Shown: positions 1 to 8,289, counted from the first letter of the stretch. The stretch: DNA of 64,000 bases from Arcobacter sp. EP1 (GCA_001655195.1 LPNY01000042.1:195331-259330); one strand, 5' to 3'. The notes: generated by a model from the letters alone, not told the origin. Program-made: numbers and translations.

Positions 1-435
1 AAATCGAAAGAGTGAAGAGACTTTTGTAAAGTCATAATCATTATAAGTAATAAAGATATTAAATTTTTCACCCAATGAAAGCAGGTTAATAACTGAAACA
101 ATCTCTTTAAAGAAAATAGCTGAACCATTAGAGGTTAAGTTGTTTAGACGTTTTTTAACATTGGTCAACAGATGGGATTTATAGGTAGAACTTCCTTTTA
201 GAAGTACTGAAATATCTGTGGGTATTGGTTTGTTTAAATAGTATAAATCATTGATATAGTTAATAAGAGTAATGTATTGACTCTCTTCAGAGTCTGTGAG
301 GTGATTTGTGGATTTGATGATCTCATGTTTTTTTAATACAGTCATTAAATCTTGGTTGTCTTGCAAACTTACTAACTCTTCATTTCCCATTAGTGAAAAG
401 CTAGAATTTTTAAATGCATCTTCATCAATTATCAT
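1..435 (-). CDS. Hypothetical protein, C-terminus cut by window edge
   Basis: An open frame reads leftward from an ATG at 433-435 and stays open for 145 codons to the first base of the window, so its end lies outside. The visible part is soluble-looking, rich in Asn, Ser, Lys and Leu, begins MIIDEDAFKNSS and has no signal peptide, membrane segment or motif that I recognise. The start is preceded on the minus strand by a weak GGGTGG purine stretch. It diverges from thiC across about 157 bp. I assign no function. Coding is supported by the uninterrupted frame up to the edge and by codon use like that of its neighbours. Confidence 0.6.
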   Translation of the reverse strand, partial: MIIDEDAFKNSSFSLMGNEELVSLQDNQDLMTVLKKHEIIKSTNHLTDSEESQYITLINYINDLYYLNKPIPTDISVLLKGSSTYKSHLLTNVKKRLNNLTSNGSAIFFKEIVSVINLLSLGEKFNIFITYNDYDFTKVSSLFRF

Positions 436-558
436 GTAGCCACCCAAATTTCTTGATTTAATTTTGTTAAATTCTTATAAATTATATTCAAAAGTAACTT
501 ATATACTTAATAAATTCAATTTAGGTTACTAAATTAAGCAGTTATAAAATAAATTTGA

Positions 559-588
559 TATAATCTTCTCAAAAATATTTATAGGAAA
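559..588 (+). promoter_or_regulatory. thiC promoter -10 and RBS
   Basis: TATAAT lies at 559-564 and AGGAAA at 583-588, 4 nt before the thiC ATG. The leader is about 25 nt, too short for a TPP riboswitch, and I see no THI-box. Confidence 0.6.
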
Positions 589-592
589 TACA

Positions 593-1951
593 ATGAGAGA
601 TTGGTTAGACAATCATAAAGATGATGAAGTAAGAACGCAGATGTATTATGCCAAGCGTGGTATTATCACACCTGACATGGAATATGTAGCAAAAGTTGAA
701 AAAATTGATCCTGAATTAGTTCGAAGTGAAATTGCACGTGGACGATTAATTATTCCAGCGAATGTAAATCATAAACATTTAACACCTATGGCAATTGGTA
801 TTGCATCAAGCTGTAAAATCAATGCAAACATTGGTTCTTCTGCATTAGCATCAGATATTTCTGGAGAAATTGAAAAAGTTGATGTATGTTTAAAACATGG
901 TGCAGATACAATTATGGATTTAAGTACAGGTGGTGACTTAGACTCAATTAGAGAAGCGGTAGTTGAGCACTCAACAGTTCCTATTGGGACAGTGCCAATG
1001 TATCAAATTTTACACGATTGTAATGACAAAATTGAAGATTTAACCATTGAAAACATGCTAGCAGTATTAGAAAAACAAGCACAACAAGGTGTTTCATATT
1101 TTACTATTCATGCTGGTTTCCTTTTACAATTTATGCCGCACGTAGCAAAAAGAAAAATGGGAATCGTATCTCGAGGTGGTTCACTTATGGCTGCATGGAT
1201 GATGCACTACCATAAAGAGAATCCTTTCTATGATGCATATGATGAAATTTTAGACATTTGTCGAAAATATGATGTTTCTCTTTCTCTTGGTGATTCACTA
1301 AGACCAGGATGTTTAGCGGATGCCTCTGATGAAGCACAACTTTCTGAGCTTAAAATTTTAGGTGAATTAACACTTAAGGCATGGGAAAAAGATGTTCAAG
1401 TTATGATTGAAGGACCAGGTCATGTTCCTTTAAATCAAATTGAAAGAAACATGAAGTTAGAGCGAGAGTACTGTCATGAAGCACCATTCTATATTCTAGG
1501 ACCATTAACAACTGATATTGCTGCTGGGTATGATCATATCTCTTCTGCAATTGGAGCAGCTGTTGGTGGATGGCATGGAGCTTCTATGTTATGTTACGTT
1601 ACACCAAAAGAGCATTTAGGATTACCAAATGCTGAAGATGTACGAGAAGGTATCATTGCATATAAAATTGCAGCGCACTCAGCTGATATTGCTCGAGGAC
1701 GAAAAGATGCTCAAAAAATTGATGATGAAATGTCAGATGCTCGATATGCCTTTGATTGGAATAAACAGTTTGAATTATGTTTAGACCCAGAGCGAGCAAA
1801 AGAGTATCATGATGAAACTCTTCCTCAAGATGTATTTAAAGAAGCAGAATTTTGTTCAATGTGTGGACCAAAGTTTTGTTCATATAAAATTACACAAAAA
1901 ATTGTAGATGAGCACGGTGAAGACATGGCAGCAGGCGTAGCGTCAGCTTAA
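593..1951 (+). CDS. thiC: Phosphomethylpyrimidine synthase ThiC
   Basis: ThiC is a radical-SAM enzyme that converts 5-aminoimidazole ribotide to the hydroxymethylpyrimidine phosphate half of thiamine in the cytosol. At 452 residues it is the short form seen in Campylobacterota and archaea; the E. coli enzyme is about 630 residues and carries an extra N-terminal domain. The C-terminal cluster motif is intact: C421-x2-C424-x4-C429. Core blocks such as [13 protein letters not shown] and [20 protein letters not shown] are typical of the family. The ATG has a good RBS and a close TATAAT box. It is monocistronic, closed by a strong terminator. No thiamine riboswitch is visible, so control may differ from that in enterics. 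The identification is secure. Confidence 0.97.
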   Translation: MRDWLDNHKDDEVRTQMYYAKRGIITPDMEYVAKVEKIDPELVRSEIARGRLIIPANVNHKHLTPMAIGIASSCKINANIGSSALASDISGEIEKVDVCLKHGADTIMDLSTGGDLDSIREAVVEHSTVPIGTVPMYQILHDCNDKIEDLTIENMLAVLEKQAQQGVSYFTIHAGFLLQFMPHVAKRKMGIVSRGGSLMAAWMMHYHKENPFYDAYDEILDICRKYDVSLSLGDSLRPGCLADASDEAQLSELKILGELTLKAWEKDVQVMIEGPGHVPLNQIERNMKLEREYCHEAPFYILGPLTTDIAAGYDHISSAIGAAVGGWHGASMLCYVTPKEHLGLPNAEDVREGIIAYKIAAHSADIARGRKDAQKIDDEMSDARYAFDWNKQFELCLDPERAKEYHDETLPQDVFKEAEFCSMCGPKFCSYKITQKIVDEHGEDMAAGVASA

Positions 1952-1964
1952 ACTGTTGAAAATA

Positions 1965-1998
1965 TAAAAAAGGTCAAGTTTTTACTTGACCTTTTTTT
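1965..1998 (+). terminator. thiC terminator
   Basis: AGGTCAAGT at 1971-1979 pairs with ACTTGACCT at 1984-1992 around a TTTT loop. Flanking A and T runs extend the stem and supply the U tract. Confidence 0.9.
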
Positions 1999-2022
1999 AT
2001 GTAAAATTTTTAAACAAGAAAT

Positions 2023-2063
2023 AAAAAAGGTAAAGAAAACTTTACTTTTTGAAACAAAGTTTC
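2023..2063 (+). terminator. Second hairpin after thiC
   Basis: GTAAAG (2030-2035) pairs with CTTTAC (2040-2045) and is followed by TTTTT. A small perfect GAAAC-AAA-GTTTC hairpin follows at 2051-2063. This looks like a backup terminator between thiC and mrp. Confidence 0.55.
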
Positions 2064-2125
2064 ACAAGTTAGTAGATTTTTTTAATTAACGTTTTTAATT
2101 AAGACAAAAATTATCCTATTTCAAA

Positions 2126-2157
2126 TATAATACAAAAAATTAATTTTTTACAAGGAA
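2126..2157 (+). promoter_or_regulatory. mrp promoter -10 and RBS
   Basis: TATAAT lies at 2126-2131 and AAGGAA at 2152-2157. The Shine-Dalgarno abuts the upstream ATG at 2158 but sits 6 nt from the ATG at 2164, which is why the second ATG is preferred. Confidence 0.6.
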
Positions 2158-2163
2158 ATGTAT

Positions 2164-3279
2164 ATGGCAACAGTAGCTGATATAAAGAAAGAATTAGAAT
2201 CTGTTCTTTATCCAGGATTTCAAAAATCAATCGTTGAGTTTGGCTTCGTAAAAGATGTTGATCTTGTAGACAGCGAGAGCTGTGTTATCCATTTGGATAT
2301 CACTTCAAGTGCTCCTGAAGTAGAACAACAATTACGTACTCAAATCACTGATAAATTATCAAAAATTGGTATTTTAACAGTAAATATTAATGTAAAAAAG
2401 CCTGAAGCACCACAACAACAAAGTAACAGCACAAGTGGAAGCAACATTGCACCACAAATTAAAAACTTTGTAATGGTAAGTTCAGGTAAAGGTGGAGTTG
2501 GTAAATCAACAACTACAGTTAACCTAGCAGTAGCTGCAGCAATGCAAGGTAAAAAAGTAGGTATTTTAGATGCAGATATCTATGGACCAAATATCCCTCG
2601 TATGATGGGATTAAATGGAAAAGAAGTTGAAGTTGTAGGAAACAAAGCTAAACCATTTAAAATCTATGGTGTTGATGTTATGTCAATGGGTTCTTTAATG
2701 GAAGAGGGTCAAGCGCTTATCTGGCGAGGGGCTATGATTATGAAAGCAATCCAACAATTACTACGAGATATTTTATGGGAAGAGTTAGATATTCTTTTCA
2801 TTGATATGCCTCCAGGAACAGGTGATGCTCAATTAACTTTAGCACAAAGTGTACCAGTTACTTGTGGTATTAATGTTACAACTCCACAACATGTAGCACT
2901 TGATGATTCTAGACGTTCTTTAGATATGTTCAAAAAACTTCATATTCCAATTGGTGGAATTGTAGAAAACATGAGTGGATTTATCTGTCCTGAGTGTAAT
3001 ACTGAATCAGATATTTTTGGAATGGGAACGTGTCACGAATTAGCAGAGCAGTATAATACTTCTGTTATTGGTCACTTACCAATTGAACCAGCAATTAGAG
3101 AGGGTGGAGATGCCGGTAAACCAGTTGTTTACTTCCAACCAGAATCTGAATCAGCTAAACGATATATGACAGCTGCAGCAAGTTTAATCACATATGTTGA
3201 TTCTGTTGCAGACCAAGCATCAAATGAAGCAATCCAGCCAACAACACCTCCTGGTGTTAGCGCTTGTTCTTCTCACTAA
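2164..3279 (+). CDS. mrp: Mrp/ApbC (NBP35-type) iron-sulfur carrier ATPase
   Basis: This is a P-loop NTPase that binds and hands over Fe-S clusters in the cytosol. The N-terminal 90 residues form an MIP18/DUF59 domain. After a Gln/Ser/Asn-rich linker, the deviant Walker A reads GKGGVGKST with K114 in the loop (numbered from the 2164 start). The bridging cluster motif CPEC (C275, C278) lies in the block ENMSGFICPEC. The block DMPPGTGDAQ is the family's switch/Walker B region. The protein ends in a Pro-Gly-Val tail with a late Cys. The reading frame also has an ATG two codons earlier, but RBS spacing favours 2164. It stands alone between thiC and the structured spacer at 3280-3674. Confidence 0.95.
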   Translation: MATVADIKKELESVLYPGFQKSIVEFGFVKDVDLVDSESCVIHLDITSSAPEVEQQLRTQITDKLSKIGILTVNINVKKPEAPQQQSNSTSGSNIAPQIKNFVMVSSGKGGVGKSTTTVNLAVAAAMQGKKVGILDADIYGPNIPRMMGLNGKEVEVVGNKAKPFKIYGVDVMSMGSLMEEGQALIWRGAMIMKAIQQLLRDILWEELDILFIDMPPGTGDAQLTLAQSVPVTCGINVTTPQHVALDDSRRSLDMFKKLHIPIGGIVENMSGFICPECNTESDIFGMGTCHELAEQYNTSVIGHLPIEPAIREGGDAGKPVVYFQPESESAKRYMTAAASLITYVDSVADQASNEAIQPTTPPGVSACSSH

Positions 3280-3329
3280 GCTATAGGTTATAGCAAAACA
3301 AAAAGTTTAGAAGACTTTTAAAAAACTTG

Positions 3330-3434
3330 AGGTCAGACCTCCAAACAGGCTTTCTCCCTTCTTTGGGTAGCAAGAATAGATGTAAAATTTGTGTGTAATT
3401 TCTTCCTTATCTATTCTTGGCCTGACCTTTTTTT
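3330..3434 (+). ncRNA. Candidate structured RNA ending in a terminator
   Basis: Three nested or adjacent pairings are visible. AGGTCAG (3330-3336) pairs with CTGACCT (3422-3428). CAAGAATAGAT (3371-3381) pairs with ATCTATTCTTG (3409-3419). CCAAA (3341-3345) can pair with TTTGG (3362-3366). The outer stem is followed by TTTTTTT, as in a Rho-independent terminator. The fold is more elaborate than a simple mrp terminator needs, so it may be a small RNA of about 100 nt or an RNA 3' end. It does not match 4.5S, 6S, tmRNA or RNase P signatures that I can recognise. Confidence 0.5.
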
Positions 3435-3608
3435 ATTTCCAACTTTAGAAAAAATCACTATTTTAAACCATTGATATTAGCGCAGCTTACGTCAGCTAAA
3501 TTCAAAATTGAAACTTGAATTAGCTTTGTCTAGTCCTGCGTTTAAATTTTGAATTAATCTAACACAATCTGTACTTTTCAAACAGCAATTTTTTCTAAAG
3601 TTGGAAAT
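3435..3608 (+). repeat. MITE-like element with 21-bp perfect inverted repeats
   Basis: The 21 bases at 3435-3455 (starting ATTTCCAACTTTAG) recur as an exact reverse complement at 3588-3608. Inside are CGCAG (3481-3485) with CTGCG (3536-3540), and AGCTAAATTCAA (3494-3505) with the near-complement TTGAATTAGCT (3515-3525). The 174-bp unit codes for nothing. Terminal perfect repeats with nested stems resemble a miniature inverted-repeat element or a long palindromic repeat. No clear target-site duplication is visible. With the RNA candidate before it, this accounts for the gene-free stretch 3280-3674. Confidence 0.55.
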
Positions 3609-3635
3609 ATCCTCACAGATGATTTATGAATCTGT

Positions 3636-3667
3636 TATAATAAATCTATAAATTTATTTCTACGAGG
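3636..3667 (+). promoter_or_regulatory. Promoter -10 and RBS of the MazG-like gene
   Basis: TATAAT lies at 3636-3641 and GAGG at 3664-3667, 7 nt before the ATG at 3675. The promoter is just outside the inverted-repeat element. Confidence 0.55.
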
Positions 3668-3674
3668 CAATTAT

Positions 3675-4022
3675 ATGGACTTAGAAAATATACAATCAGT
3701 AATCAAAAATTTCTCAAATGAACGAGACTGGGACCAGTTTCACAATCCTAAAAACCTTGCTATGGCACTATCTGTTGAAACAGCAGAGCTGGTTGAGATT
3801 TTTCAATGGTTAACCCATGAACAAGCTGATAATTTGCCTGCTGAAAAACAGACTCATTTAAAAGAAGAGGTTGCTGATGTTGCTGTGTATTTATTACGTA
3901 TTTGCATGGCTTATGATATTAATTTAGAAGAAGCTATTTTAGAAAAAATGGAAAAAAATGCAAAAAAATACCCTCTTTTTGATGAAAAGGGAGAGAAAAT
4001 TTCCTATGGAAAGAAAAAATAG
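3675..4022 (+). CDS. MazG-like nucleotide pyrophosphohydrolase
   Basis: This 115-residue all-helical protein belongs to the MazG/dUTPase-like group, closest to the dCTP pyrophosphatase (RS21-C6) type, which hydrolyses non-canonical or excess dNTPs to dNMP and pyrophosphate and so cleans the nucleotide pool. The metal-binding acidic motifs are visible as ExxE in the block SVETAELVEIFQW (about residues 34-46) and ExxD in KEEVADVAVYLL (about 65-76). The block NERDWDQFHNPKNLAMAL is typical of the family's N-terminus. Its length matches single-domain members. It is monocistronic with its own promoter. The substrate cannot be settled from sequence. Confidence 0.9.
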   Translation: MDLENIQSVIKNFSNERDWDQFHNPKNLAMALSVETAELVEIFQWLTHEQADNLPAEKQTHLKEEVADVAVYLLRICMAYDINLEEAILEKMEKNAKKYPLFDEKGEKISYGKKK

Positions 4023-4177
4023 TCAAATTTTTTTATTAGTCAATTTTTCTTAACTATTGATTTAAAGCCACTGTATTGGCAAATATAAAAAAGTAAAATA
4101 ATTATGACTTATAATAGTAAAATAAGTATTATAAGATAAAGTTATTATCTTTTATTCTTACATAAAGTGTTTGGGGT

Positions 4178-4218
4178 TATAATTTTTATAGAAACGTAAA
4201 ATTTTTTCTAAAGGAGAT
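4178..4218 (+). promoter_or_regulatory. Promoter -10 and strong RBS of the 32-residue ORF
   Basis: TATAAT lies at 4178-4183 and AAGGAGAT at 4211-4218, 3 nt before the ATG at 4222. Together they strongly support expression of the small gene. Confidence 0.6.
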
Positions 4219-4221
4219 GTT

Positions 4222-4320
4222 ATGTTTTTAGATAAAATTGCACTATTTGTTTTTGTAGGACTAGTTATTTTTATGGTATTAAGCTACGGAGTAAAGATTT
4301 TACGAAAGAAAAAACACTAG
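4222..4320 (+). CDS. 32-residue single-pass membrane miniprotein
   Basis: ATG at 4222-4224, stop TAG at 4318-4320. The product is MFLDKIALFVFVGLVIFM followed by VLSYGVKILRKKKH. One hydrophobic helix of about 20 residues is followed by a strongly basic tail, which predicts an inner-membrane protein with its C-terminus in the cytosol. A near-consensus RBS and a TATAAT box precede it, better signals than many long genes here have. Such miniproteins often modulate a transporter or oxidase, but nothing nearby identifies a partner. Function unknown. It is convergent with hisIE, 13 bp away. Confidence 0.65.
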   Translation: MFLDKIALFVFVGLVIFMVLSYGVKILRKKKH

Positions 4321-4333
4321 GTAGTCACTAGGA

Positions 4334-5011
4334 CTACTTAGTTCGTGAGTTTTTTTCATCAATTCCTGAAAGTCCAAACCGTCGTGCTAACTCCTGTTTT
4401 ACTCTATCAGGTGAGATATTCTTGCTTGCTAATGCAACAAGCATATGGTAAACAATATCAGCCGCTTCATAAACAGCTTCTTCATTGTCAGAATCTTTTA
4501 TTGCAAAAGTAAACTCTCCAGCTTCTTCTACAATCTTTTTAAGCATAGAGTTCTCTTCTCCTTGAAGAAGTTTTGCTGTGTATGATTTATTAGGATCATC
4601 GTTTTTACGTTCACAAATTGTGTGGTATAACGTATCAATAACACCATAAGCAGCAGTTGTATCAACCTCTTGTTTATGAATTTCTTCATTGGATTCTAAA
4701 TTGGTAAAGAAACATGATTTTCGTCCTGTATGGCACGCAACACCCTCCTGATCAACTTTTAAAAGTAAGGTATCATTATCACAGTCAATTAAAACATCTT
4801 TAACAGTTTGCAGATGACCCGAGCTCTCACCTTTTTTCCAAAGTCTCTGTTTAGTTCGGCTAAAGTAGTGAGCTTGTTTGGTGCTAAGTGTTAGTTCTAA
4901 CGCTTCTTTGTCCATGTAGGCCATCATTAAAACTTCGTTGCTTGTTGCATCTTGTGTTACAACTGGAAGTAATCCATTGATCTTTTCCCAATCAATTTTT
5001 TCGATACTCAT
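4334..5011 (-). CDS. hisIE: HisIE: phosphoribosyl-AMP cyclohydrolase / phosphoribosyl-ATP pyrophosphatase
   Basis: This bifunctional enzyme carries out the second and third steps of histidine synthesis. Residues 1 to about 110 are the HisI cyclohydrolase, with the block SRTKQRLWKKGESSGH and the zinc/magnesium motifs DCDNDTLLLKV and CHTGRKSCFF. Residues about 120-225 are the HisE pyrophosphatase, with EEAGEFTFAIKD and EAADIVYHMLVAL forming the helical MazG-like fold. The 225-residue length fits the fused form. The RBS on the minus strand is AGGATT, 6 nt from ATG. It lies 51 bp downstream of the SPFH gene with a terminator hairpin between them, so it probably has some transcription of its own. 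Confidence 0.95.
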   Translation of the reverse strand: MSIEKIDWEKINGLLPVVTQDATSNEVLMMAYMDKEALELTLSTKQAHYFSRTKQRLWKKGESSGHLQTVKDVLIDCDNDTLLLKVDQEGVACHTGRKSCFFTNLESNEEIHKQEVDTTAAYGVIDTLYHTICERKNDDPNKSYTAKLLQGEENSMLKKIVEEAGEFTFAIKDSDNEEAVYEAADIVYHMLVALASKNISPDRVKQELARRFGLSGIDEKNSRTK

Positions 5012-5035
5012 TGTAGAATCCTATTTTGTAGAGTT

Positions 5036-5062
5036 AAAAGAGGAGAGAAACTCCCCTTTTAG
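5036..5062 (-). terminator. Terminator after the SPFH gene
   Basis: AAAAG-A-GGAG pairs with CTCC-C-CTTTT around a short AGAAA loop, directly after the SPFH stop at 5063 on the minus strand. Confidence 0.6.
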
Positions 5063-6148
5063 TTATTGGCTGATTACTGCGTCTCTTGACTTGCTTTTAG
5101 TATCAACCCAGATGTTTGGTGTAGAACCACCAGGTGTTAAGAAGATTTTTGCATCTTTATTTGTTTTAAGTGCTTCATTGAATTTACCTTGAACTTCAAT
5201 TTGTTGCATCTTAAGAAGGTTTGGAGTTAAAGATTGTGCAATTGCTTTATTTGCCGCTGCTTGTGCTTTTGCTTCAATCGTTACAGCATCTGCTCGACCT
5301 TTTGCTTCAATTCTATTTGCTTCAGCATCACCAGTCGCTTTTGCAGCTCTTTTTTCAGCTTCTTGTTTAGTTCTTAAAACTTCATATCTAACTCGCTCAG
5401 ACTCTTGGTTAGCAATTTGAACTCGCTCAATTTGATCTTTGATTTTTTGAGGAAGTACAATCTCTCTTAACTGAACTGATTGTAAAAGAACTGGTTTATC
5501 TTCAAGTGAATCAATATCAGCTTGAATACCATTTTGAATCTTAACAGCAATTTCATTTCTTTTTGTTGGTAATTCTTCCGCTGTGTAATTACCTACAACG
5601 TTTCGTACAACATCTCTTACAACTGGGTTGATAATTTTATCTTCCCATGAAAGTCCCCAGTTAGCAATAGTATTTGGTGCACCATCTGCTGTTAATCTAT
5701 ATTGAACAGTTAGCTCAATAGAAACTGGTAATCCTCGTGCATCAAGGATAGAAATAGCAGGGTTAATTCTAATACCTGCATCAAAACCGCTCATCTCTTC
5801 AACAGTTTTATAGTTCATTAATCTTACTTTTGTATCAACTAAGATAACTTTTTGAAAAACTGGAATATAAAGATGAAAACCAGGTCTTAATGGATCTGCA
5901 TCATATTTACCTGTTGTTACTTTAATACCTACTTGACCTGATTCTACAATAACAAAAGGTTTGAAAACAAACATAATTGCTACTACAATAATTACAGCGT
6001 ATAAAATACCTGCTTTTTTACCTAAGTTTTTGAAAAACTCAGGTGGCTCGAAAGGAGGTTGATAGTTTCCACCACCTCCACCATTACCGCCAGAGTTTCC
6101 TCCACCGTTTTGTTGTCTATTTTTAAAATAATCGTTATCTATTGGCAT
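5063..6148 (-). CDS. SPFH/prohibitin-family membrane protein
   Basis: This is an inner-membrane protein of the stomatin/prohibitin/HflK superfamily, which forms oligomeric rings that scaffold membrane proteases. Residues 10-35 are a Gly/Asn-rich, flexible cytosolic stretch. One transmembrane helix spans about 47-65 (YAVIIVVAIMFVFKPF). The SPFH (Band 7) domain runs from about 68 to 240, with the block VESGQVGIKVTTGKYD. A long Ala/Glu/Lys-rich coiled coil follows (about 240-310, with TKQEAEKRAAKATGDAEA). The 361-residue length fits prohibitins better than HflK or HflC, and there is no partner gene next to it. The RBS is AAGGAA before ATG. Confidence 0.92.
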   Translation of the reverse strand: MPIDNDYFKNRQQNGGGNSGGNGGGGGNYQPPFEPPEFFKNLGKKAGILYAVIIVVAIMFVFKPFVIVESGQVGIKVTTGKYDADPLRPGFHLYIPVFQKVILVDTKVRLMNYKTVEEMSGFDAGIRINPAISILDARGLPVSIELTVQYRLTADGAPNTIANWGLSWEDKIINPVVRDVVRNVVGNYTAEELPTKRNEIAVKIQNGIQADIDSLEDKPVLLQSVQLREIVLPQKIKDQIERVQIANQESERVRYEVLRTKQEAEKRAAKATGDAEANRIEAKGRADAVTIEAKAQAAANKAIAQSLTPNLLKMQQIEVQGKFNEALKTNKDAKIFLTPGGSTPNIWVDTKSKSRDAVISQ

Positions 6149-6242
6149 AAATTTCCTTAATTGTTTACATTATGTTAAATTGTGTCATTATCTCATTATA
6201 ATGAATCACAGTAGAATAAAGTGACTTTACTCTACTGTAACC

Positions 6243-6266
6243 CAAAAAGGCTGGTTAGCCTTTTTT
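6243..6266 (-). terminator. ilvE terminator
   Basis: AAAAAGGCT pairs with AGCCTTTTTT around GGTT. The hairpin overlaps the ilvE stop codon on the minus strand and has a strong A/T-flanked stem. Confidence 0.85.
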
Positions 6267-7185
6267 AGTTAATGTACGTTAAATCTTTTAAATACTTTTC
6301 GTTTTTACCTGCAACTACATCAAAGTATGCTGTTTGAAGTGCTTCTGTTATTGGACCTCTCTCTCCTGCTCCAATAATTCGTGCATCAATATCTCGAATA
6401 GGTGTTACTTCAACAGCCGTTCCTGTAAAGAATGCTTCATCTGCAATATAAACTTCTTCTCGCGTAAGTCTTCTTCGAATCACTGTATATCCTAAGTCTT
6501 CAGCTAATTCAATCACTGTCTTTTGAGTAATTGATTCTAACGAGTTATCATTTGGTGGTGTAATAATAATTCCATCTCGTACAATAAAGAAACAAGCTCC
6601 AGATGCTTCAGCAATATAACCTTGGTCATCTCTAAGTAATGCTTCATCATATCCGCACTCAACAGCTTCACCTTTTGCCATTTGAGAGTTTAAGTAGTTT
6701 GCCACTGCTTTTGCTTTTCCCATACCAGAAGTATTTGAGTTTCGCGTCATTGAAGCAATCTTAACTCGAACGCCTTTTCTTAAGCCCTCGTCACCTAAAT
6801 ATGCTCCCCATTCCCATGCAGAAATAGATACATTTACAGGTGCTTCTTTATGGTAAAGTCCCATAACACCATAACCTAAATAAACAAGTGGTCGAATATA
6901 CGCACCTTCAGTCAATTCATTTTTTTGTAATAATTCAATTTGTGCTTTGTTTAATTCATCTTCTGTAAATGGTACATCAATGAGTGTCATTTTTGCAGAG
7001 TTAATTAATCTTTTTGTATGCTCTTGAAGTTTAAAAATTGCACATCGTCCATCATGTGTTTTATATGCTTTTGTTCCTTCAATGGCACCATTTCCATAGT
7101 GTAATGTGTGGCTGAGTACGTGAACTTTTGCATCATGCCAATCAACAAAGTTTCCATCCATCCAGATGTATTTTGCTTCAGTCAT
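6265..7185 (-). CDS. ilvE: Branched-chain amino acid aminotransferase
   Basis: This fold-type IV PLP enzyme makes the final transamination of valine, leucine and isoleucine synthesis in the cytosol. The 306-residue length is standard. The opening block KYIWMDGNFVDWHDAKVHVL, then HTLHYGNGAIEGTKAY, are hallmark N-terminal motifs. The PLP lysine lies in GMGKAKAVANYLNS (around residue 160). IAEASGACFF and FTGTAVEVTPI are the conserved cofactor and substrate-loop blocks. The start is ATG with AGGAA upstream. A 9-bp hairpin at 7203-7224 sits in its leader. It is monocistronic with its own terminator. Confidence 0.96.
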   Translation of the reverse strand: MTEAKYIWMDGNFVDWHDAKVHVLSHTLHYGNGAIEGTKAYKTHDGRCAIFKLQEHTKRLINSAKMTLIDVPFTEDELNKAQIELLQKNELTEGAYIRPLVYLGYGVMGLYHKEAPVNVSISAWEWGAYLGDEGLRKGVRVKIASMTRNSNTSGMGKAKAVANYLNSQMAKGEAVECGYDEALLRDDQGYIAEASGACFFIVRDGIIITPPNDNSLESITQKTVIELAEDLGYTVIRRRLTREEVYIADEAFFTGTAVEVTPIRDIDARIIGAGERGPITEALQTAYFDVVAGKNEKYLKDLTYIN

Positions 7186-7202
7186 CTATTTTTCCTATTA
7201 TT

Positions 7203-7224
7203 GGACAATAGCTATGCTTTGTCC
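7203..7224 (-). promoter_or_regulatory. Leader hairpin upstream of ilvE
   Basis: GGACAA-T-AGC pairs with GCT-TTGTCC around a TAT loop, with one bulged base, about 18 bp before the ilvE start. No U tract follows, so it is not a terminator. It may affect translation or mRNA stability. Confidence 0.35.
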
Positions 7225-7415
7225 CTTGATTTTTTTAGCTAATAGTTTATCCAAGATTGCTTTAAAAAAAAGTGAAGATATCTAAATTCATAAAAATGAG
7301 GATTTTTTTATAAGTTAAATTTATAAATTAAATTAATAAATTAAAAATTATTTAAATTATTTACATAACTTTATGATAAAGTATTTTTAAAGAAATAGGG
7401 AAAGGGGAAATGTAC

Positions 7416-8288
7416 ATGAAGAAAATGATTAAACTATCATTAATAAGTTTGATAGCTTCAGCATCAATTGTCGGCGCTGATTCATCAGATATGACGAGTT
7501 TAACAAATACTTTGTTAAATAAGCTAGAGATGCCAGAAGATAGTCCAGATTGGTTAAAACGTACTTCAATAAAAGTTCAAGTAGAAGAGGACTTTAAACC
7601 AACGTGGGAAATTGAGACAGTTCAACCAATTTACCAATCTTCAAAAGAAGATATGATGTTTTGGCAGTTTAACGCGAATACATCAGATGAAGTAGAGACT
7701 TACAATTTTGGGGTAGGGTACCGAAATATCGTTAATCCAGAATTGATGTTAGGGGTTAACAGTTTTTATGATTATCAAGAGAAATATGAGCATCGTAGAT
7801 GGAGTATAGGAGTAGAGGCTTTAGGGAAACAATATGAGTTTAGAGCTAACCGATACATGGCACTTTCAAATAAAAAAGAGGTGCAAACAGGTATTTTTGA
7901 AGAGGTACTTGATGGATGGGATGCCGAAATTGGGGGGAAACTGATTCCAAACTCTGAATTAAAAACGTACTATTCATATGCTCTTTGGGAAGGTATTGAT
8001 GCGGATGATTTAAAACAACAATCTTTTCGTATAGAGTACCCATTAAACGATACTATTACTTTTGAAGCTACATATACTAATGATAATAATGAACAAGCTT
8101 CAAATATTGATAGAAACCGTCTATCTGCTCAACTTTCAATTAGTCTAGGTAAGAAAACAATAAGTAGTAAAAACTTAGAAAGAAGTGATGACTTACATGA
8201 CAAGTTGTTAATTCCTGTTAAAAGAGAGAATAAGATTGTTGTGGAAAGAAAATCTGGATTATTAGTATCAGTTAAGAGAGGAACGTAA
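7416..8288 (+). CDS. Inverse-autotransporter beta-barrel protein without passenger
   Basis: The product is a secreted outer-membrane protein of the intimin/invasin (type Ve) barrel family. A signal peptide (MKKMIKLSLISLIASASIVGA) leads to a barrel of about 220 residues. The block LMLGVNSFYDYQEKYEHRRW matches the family pattern GxNxFYD...HRR, and strands follow in YEFRANRYMALS and SFRIEYPL. After the barrel, LLIPVKRENKIVVERK resembles the linker that threads the pore in intimin and invasin (D/PVxRENxIVxE). The protein stops about 20 residues later, so the usual Ig-like passenger is absent. ATG 7416 is preferred over 7410 because AAGGGG sits 8 nt before it. It is followed by a secreted protein gene one base away. 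Confidence 0.8.
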   Translation: MKKMIKLSLISLIASASIVGADSSDMTSLTNTLLNKLEMPEDSPDWLKRTSIKVQVEEDFKPTWEIETVQPIYQSSKEDMMFWQFNANTSDEVETYNFGVGYRNIVNPELMLGVNSFYDYQEKYEHRRWSIGVEALGKQYEFRANRYMALSNKKEVQTGIFEEVLDGWDAEIGGKLIPNSELKTYYSYALWEGIDADDLKQQSFRIEYPLNDTITFEATYTNDNNEQASNIDRNRLSAQLSISLGKKTISSKNLERSDDLHDKLLIPVKRENKIVVERKSGLLVSVKRGT

Positions 8289-8289
8289 G

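Noticed and set aside
436-592. TPP riboswitch before thiC
   Set aside because: The TATAAT box is about 30 bp before the ATG and no CTGAGA-type THI element is present.
7186-7290. Attenuator leader peptide before ilvE (short minus-strand frame MNLDIFTFF)
   Set aside because: Few Leu/Ile/Val codons, no RBS and no alternative terminator hairpin with a U tract.
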